Assembly (NCBI RefSeq): GCF_017876315.1
Contig: NZ_JAGINU010000001.1
Location: forward strand, 5,704,001-5,768,000
Source of the DNA: Pseudonocardia parietis
Lineage (GTDB): Bacteria; Actinomycetota; Actinomycetes; Mycobacteriales; Pseudonocardiaceae
Length of the DNA stretch: 64,000 nt
Reading direction: 5' to 3'
Shown piece by piece: positions 60,632 through 64,000 of the stretch; positions within the stretch are counted from its first letter, which is position 1; the number at the start of each line of letters is the position of its first letter. Made by a program: the position numbers and the translations under genes. Under the pieces are notes generated by a model that saw only the letters and a list, made by a program, of their open reading frames with translations, did not search any database and was not told the DNA's origin.

Positions 60632-61866
60632 AGGATCGCCCCGCTCTCCTTCAGGGCGATGATCTTGTCGTGGTCGTACCCGGCCTCGAGCAGGACGGCG
60701 TCGGTGTGCTCGCCGTGCTCGGGGGCGCGCCGGGAGGCGTTGGGCCGCTCGTCGAACTGGACGGGGCTGTCCACCAGCGCGAACGCCGTGCCGTCGTCCG
60801 TCCGGAGCCGCGGCAGGTACCCGTTCGCGACGACCTGCGGGTCGTCGTGGACCTCGCGGGCGTCGCGCAGGACGTCCCACACGCCGTCGAAGCCGCGCAG
60901 CTGCTCCTCCCAGTGCACGAGCGGCTGCGACTCGAACGTGGAGCGCAGCTCCGCGATGCACTCGCGGCGGTTGCCGAACCGGGCCCGGGCATCGCCGAAG
61001 CGCTCGTCGGTGATCAGGTCCGGGCGGCCGATCCGGGCGCAGAGATCCGGCCAGAACCGGTCGGCCTGCAACAGGACGAACGAGAGGAACCTGCCGTCCG
61101 CGGTGCGGTAGAGGTTCGCGACGGGGTTCGGCATGTCCTCGAGATCGAACTTCGGGACCGGGCGGCCGATGATCCCGGCCGCGACGACGTCCGGCGAGAG
61201 CTGCCAGAGCGCGGAGCCGAGCAGCGAGACGTCGACGACCGCCGGCTCGCCCGTCCGCTCGCGGCGCAGGAGTGCGCCGACGACGCCGGAGGCGATCGCG
61301 AACCCGCCGAACAGGTCGCCGAACGCCGGCCGCTGGGCGGGCGGGAAGTCTCCGCCCGACGGCGCGTAGGCGTCGCCGATCCCGCCGCGCGACCAGTAGG
61401 CCGCCAGGTCGAAGCCGCCTCGTTCGGCCTCGTCCCCCTTCGAGCCGTAACCGTGCCCGCGGCCGTAGACGATCCGGGGGTTGCGAGCCCGGATGTCCTC
61501 GACGTCGACGCCCAGCCGCCGGCGCGAGTCCGGCAGCAGGTTCGTGATGAAGACGTCCGCGGACTCGACGAGCGTGTACAGCACCTCGAGGCCGTCCGGG
61601 TTCGCGACGTCGACACCGACGCTGCGCTTGCCGCGGTTCGGCTGCTCGACGAAGTGGTTCACCGCGCCGGCTCCGGCGACGACGCCCGAGCTGATCAGCC
61701 CGCGCTGGGGGTCGCCGGTCTCCGGGTGCTCGATCTTGATCACGTCGGCACCCCAGTCCGCGAGGACGGCGCCCGCCGAGGGGACGAACGTCCACGCGGC
61801 GAGTTCGACGACGCGGATGCCATCCAGGATCGGGGAGTTCTGCTTCGTCACGGCTTCGGTGGTCAT
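60628..61866 (-). CDS. CaiB/BaiF-type (family III) CoA transferase
   Basis: The 412-residue enzyme has the typical N-terminal half (LDGIRVVELAAWTFVPSAGA, then LADWGADVIKIEHPETGDP) and NRGKRSVGVDVANPDGLEVL, with a candidate catalytic Asp in PAFGDLFGGFAIASG. It probably transfers CoA between acids of the pathway, or isomerises an acyl-CoA as in the racemase branch of this family. It is preceded by the isochorismatase-like gene (overlap ATGA) and followed by the SDR stub. Confidence 0.92.
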   Translation of the reverse strand: MTTEAVTKQNSPILDGIRVVELAAWTFVPSAGAVLADWGADVIKIEHPETGDPQRGLISSGVVAGAGAVNHFVEQPNRGKRSVGVDVANPDGLEVLYTLVESADVFITNLLPDSRRRLGVDVEDIRARNPRIVYGRGHGYGSKGDEAERGGFDLAAYWSRGGIGDAYAPSGGDFPPAQRPAFGDLFGGFAIASGVVGALLRRERTGEPAVVDVSLLGSALWQLSPDVVAAGIIGRPVPKFDLEDMPNPVANLYRTADGRFLSFVLLQADRFWPDLCARIGRPDLITDERFGDARARFGNRRECIAELRSTFESQPLVHWEEQLRGFDGVWDVLRDAREVHDDPQVVANGYLPRLRTDDGTAFALVDSPVQFDERPNASRRAPEHGEHTDAVLLEAGYDHDKIIALKESGAIL

Positions 61867-62534
61867 GGCTCCACACCCCTCGTCACAGCGCTGTGCGAAT
61901 CGTCGCCTGTCTTGTCTGACGTTTCCGCCAGGCAACCCCATGCCTGCGCGAGCTCCGCCACCGACGTCACCGTGGCGAGCATGGACATGGTGTTGCGGAG
62001 GACCTGCTCGCCGTAGGCGGCCGGGGTCCCCGCGACCGCGTCCCGCGGCACGAGGACGCGGAATCCGTTGTGGACGGCCTCCCCCGCGGCCAGGGGGAGG
62101 GCGACGTTGAGCGACACGCCGGCGAGGACGACCGAGCGCCGGCCCAGCCCGCGCAGCACCGGGAACAGCTCGGTGCCGGAGCCGGGACACAGCCCGTGGT
62201 GCCGTGGGATCACCAGGTCGTCCGGGTGGCGCAACCCGGGGAGGATCTCGGTGGAGTGGCTCCCCGGCGCCCAGGCGCGGGTGGTCGGGCCGAGCAGGCG
62301 CCACAGCGGGGCGGTCCCGTGGTCGACCGCACCGTACGAACCCTCGTACGTCGCGTGCACGACGACGGCGCCGGCCGCCCGCGCGACGTCGGCCAGCCGC
62401 GCGACCGCGTCCGGCAGACCCGGCGAGGCGTCGCGGAGATCCGGCAGGACCGACCCCTCGCCCAGCACGCCTTGCTGGCACTCCACGAGGACGACGGCCG
62501 TCTCGGCCGCGGCGGGCACCCTCCCGGCGCTCAC
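61863..62534 (-). CDS. Isochorismatase-like protein, active site altered
   Basis: The 223-residue protein has the cysteine-hydrolase fold: TAVVLVECQQGVLGEGS, where Glu replaces the usual catalytic Asp; VVVHATYEGS; and VVLAGVSLNVALPLAAGEAV, where the position normally occupied by Cys reads Ala. With two of three catalytic residues changed it may be a non-hydrolytic or binding variant. GTG 62534 overlaps the stop of a small upstream frame. Confidence 0.78.
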   Translation of the reverse strand: MSAGRVPAAAETAVVLVECQQGVLGEGSVLPDLRDASPGLPDAVARLADVARAAGAVVVHATYEGSYGAVDHGTAPLWRLLGPTTRAWAPGSHSTEILPGLRHPDDLVIPRHHGLCPGSGTELFPVLRGLGRRSVVLAGVSLNVALPLAAGEAVHNGFRVLVPRDAVAGTPAAYGEQVLRNTMSMLATVTSVAELAQAWGCLAETSDKTGDDSHSAVTRGVEP

Positions 62535-62719
62535 CGGCGTCCCCGACCCACCACGCCGGCGCACACGTACCGGCCGACGGCCGTGGGGTGGCCGAGGCGG
62601 TCGTCGGCCGCCCGGGCGGGGGCGGCGGGGGCGGCGGGGGCGCGGCGGAGCTCGGGGGAGCCGATCCAGGTCGGGTACCGCTCGAGAGCCCGCGACGGCG
62701 TCCGGAAGGTGGTCTGCAT
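62531..62719 (-). CDS. Small coupled protein, unknown
   Basis: A 62-residue frame from ATG 62719 (TFRTPSRALERYPTWIGSPE, then an Ala-Pro repeat and GRYVCAGVVGRGRR) has strongly GC-rich third positions. It ends in a GTGA overlap with the isochorismatase-like start, which supports translation. A tandem GGCGGGGGC repeat encodes the Ala-Pro run. It is first in the minus-strand operon below the fourth TTGAC dyad. Function unknown. Confidence 0.5.
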   Translation of the reverse strand: MQTTFRTPSRALERYPTWIGSPELRRAPAAPAAPARAADDRLGHPTAVGRYVCAGVVGRGRR

Positions 62720-62873
62720 GGCGTCCTGTCTGCTGGCTGCGGCCGGGGCATCGGGCGGCGGCGGGACCGCGGCTCGCCGTCGTGGTCCCGTTCCGGCCGA
62801 CGGCCCGGGCACCGGGTCGGGCGGCGTCGGCCTGTGCGCCTTTCGGGGCGCGAGGCGGTACGCTAACGCTGAT

Positions 62874-62889
62874 TTGACAATTCCGTCAA
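62874..62889. promoter_or_regulatory. TTGAC-N6-GTCAA operator, copy 4
   Basis: TTGAC at 62874-62878 and GTCAA at 62885-62889 lie between the minus-strand CoA-transferase operon and a divergent, broken acyl-CoA synthetase gene. The 250-bp gap otherwise shows nothing. Confidence 0.7.
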
Positions 62890-62968
62890 GTAGTCGGCGG
62901 GCCGGTGGTCGAGCATCCGTCGGCACCGCGCCTCCGGCCCCGCTGATCACCGACCCGTGGGAGCGACG

Positions 62969-63165
62969 ATGCCCTCCCCCGACCTGACGCTCAGCGACAT
63001 GCTCCGCGCCGACGCGACACGGGTCCCCGGCGTACGTCGAGGGCGGGGCGGCGATCACCCACGCCGAGCTCCTCGCCCGGGCGGGTCGTCTGCTCGGCGC
63101 CCTGGCGCGCCGCGGCGCCCGCCGACAGGACCGGATCGCGGTCCTCGGCCGTGGCATCCGGCTGG
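62969..63165 (+). pseudogene. Acyl-CoA synthetase N-terminal fragment, frameshifted
   Basis: ATG 62969 gives MPSPDLTLSDMLRADATRVP. A frameshift near 63025 then continues in another frame as AYVEGGAAITHAELLARAGR then LLGALARRGARRQDRIAVLG, the start of an AMP-forming ligase. Homology stops by about 63165. It lies downstream of operator copy 4, so a regulated synthetase has been lost. Confidence 0.72.
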
Positions 63166-63289
63166 TCCGCCGTCGGCTGGTCCGCCGACCCGCTCCCACA
63201 CCTGCCGCGATCGGGCCGATGAGTGGGGCGACACCGCGTCGTTCCCGTTGTGCGGCGAACACCAACCGGTCCAGAAGTCTGTACCCGCG

Positions 63290-63514
63290 GCACGGTGGCT
63301 ACCGATATCGGCCCTCATACCGTCCTGTATCGAGCCACGACCCCTACGACCCCGGGGCCGACCCCCGGATCCGAGCCTGGGACCGACCCCGAGAGCGACA
63401 CGCTCACCAGCATCCGCGGCCTGCGACACCACCCGGCGGGAGATCGCAGCCCGCAACGCCGACGCAGTACGCAACCCGGACCTGATCTTCCCGGGTCAGC
63501 GCCTCGTCCTCTGA
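63290..63514 (+). pseudogene. LysM-domain fragment, frameshifted
   Basis: A Thr-Pro-rich linker leads into SDTLTSI; after a one-base shift near 63416 it continues AACDTTRREIAARNADAVRN then PDLIFPGQRLVL and stops. This is a LysM peptidoglycan-binding motif at a protein C-terminus. The upstream part of the gene is missing. Confidence 0.6.
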
Positions 63515-63520
63515 GCCACG

Positions 63521-63640
63521 GTGACACGCCACCACGGCAAGCACAGGAAGAAGGGCCGCCCGGTTCGGCGGCGGCTCCTACAGGCATCGGCACTCGGAGC
63601 AGCGGTCGTCACGGTGGCCGCCGCTCTGCGGGCGCCGAGA
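63521..63640 (+). pseudogene. Start of a secreted (Rpf/transglycosylase-like) protein
   Basis: GTG 63521 follows the LysM stop and encodes a basic leader (TRHHGKHRKKGRPVRRRLLQ) and a hydrophobic signal core (ASALGAAVVTVAAAL). A shift to another frame would give AGAENTA, a signal-cleavage-like end. The catalytic domain is absent. Resemblance to Rpf-type leaders is only suggestive. Confidence 0.4.
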
Positions 63641-63976
63641 ACACGGCGGCACGGCGACGGACGCTGGGGAGCATCCGTTCGCCGTGTCGCCGTCGTCCAA
63701 CTGGGAGATCCAGCCGGCGGCGTCGGCCGCAGCTCTGCCCGACCTGGCAGCAGCGGCGTCCGCCGGCTCCGGCGGTCGTGGTGGCACGCACTCGATTGCC
63801 GGGCCGCGGCTCGCCGGGCCCCTCGGCACGGGCGCGTGGATCACCGTTGAGCCGGGGACTTCGACGTCGATGCCGGTGCAGGTCCAGGTGTCGAAGGCGT
63901 CGAAGGTGCCGGTGATGGGCCGGCCCGGGTAGAGGTCGCCGATCCAGACCCGCATGTCGGTGAGGTCGTAGCTCAT
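63578..63976 (-). CDS. Hypothetical protein, N-terminal half coding-like
   Basis: The 132-codon frame begins MSYDLTDMRVWIGDLYPGRP then ITGTFDAFDTWTCTGIDVEV, with strongly GC-rich third positions for about 55 codons. The remainder overlaps the secreted-protein relic on the other strand and looks like shadow sequence. The gene was probably truncated by the same rearrangement, or its true start lies beyond the window. No family is recognised. Confidence 0.4.
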   Translation of the reverse strand: MSYDLTDMRVWIGDLYPGRPITGTFDAFDTWTCTGIDVEVPGSTVIHAPVPRGPASRGPAIECVPPRPPEPADAAAARSGRAAADAAGWISQLDDGDTANGCSPASVAVPPCSRRPQSGGHRDDRCSECRCL

Positions 63977-64000
63977 GCCGCACCCGCTGCGGCGCGGCCG

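Noticed and set aside
61901..61925. Possible fifth TTGAC-type dyad (CTGAC-N6-GCCAG)
   Set aside because: Two of five positions fail in the right arm and it lies inside the coding region of the isochorismatase-like gene, not at a promoter.
1..64000. CRISPR array or rRNA genes
   Set aside because: No regularly spaced identical repeats of 25-40 bp with unique spacers and no rRNA-like conserved segments were seen. The only tRNA-like sequences are the two partial ones listed.

Overview
The window is GC-rich actinobacterial DNA. GC-rich third codon positions, frequent GTG starts, stop/start overlaps (ATGA, GTGA, TGATG), a pSAM2-type integrative element and a mycothiol-type arsenate reductase all fit. 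The genus cannot be fixed from sequence alone; a Pseudonocardiales-like actinomycete is a reasonable guess.

Region 1 (1-5911) is an arsenic-resistance island. A minus-strand series encodes an ArsO-like flavoprotein, an MFS exporter, ArsR, an Acr3 arsenite pump, ArsC and the start of an APC permease. Divergent from it is an ArsR fused to an ArsN-like GNAT acetyltransferase. Region 2 (5998-8052) holds a LysR regulator and two small membrane proteins.

Region 3 (about 8.1-31.3 kb) is a layered mobile and defence region. It begins with a scar (integrase tail remnant, terminator, decayed tRNA-Asn-like 3' end). Next come a GIY-YIG protein, a PD-(D/E)XK-like protein and a type III restriction-modification operon whose Res gene is cut by an ISL3-family element. 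An actinomycete integrative and conjugative element (AICE) follows: regulator, PP2C-like partner, small proteins, TraB/FtsK, RepSA-like Rep, Xis, Int. An IS21-family element interrupts one of its genes. A second tyrosine recombinase faces the first tail to tail with an IS1634-family element between them, and beyond it lies the 3' half of a tRNA-Val. For all three ISs I can read terminal repeats and target duplications, and in each case removing the element restores the interrupted frame.

Region 4 (31.4-62.7 kb) is a CoA-thioester catabolic cluster. It contains two CaiB-type CoA transferases, two enoyl-CoA hydratases, a MaoC-type hydratase, an acyl-CoA synthetase, three acyl-CoA dehydrogenase pairs, three thiolase-like/DUF35 sets (one DUF35 is fused to a ketoacyl-synthase-like domain), three amidohydrolases, a Rieske oxygenase with ferredoxin and a KstD-like flavoprotein, and two TetR regulators. 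Together these suggest oxygenation, ring or chain cleavage and repeated beta-oxidation or retro-aldol shortening of a bulky alicyclic or polycyclic acid; the substrate is not identifiable. Four divergent promoters share the dyad TTGAC-N6-GTCAA, which implies one regulon.

Region 5 (62.9-64 kb) is gene debris: a frameshifted acyl-CoA synthetase start, a broken LysM domain, a secreted-protein start and a small minus-strand reading frame.
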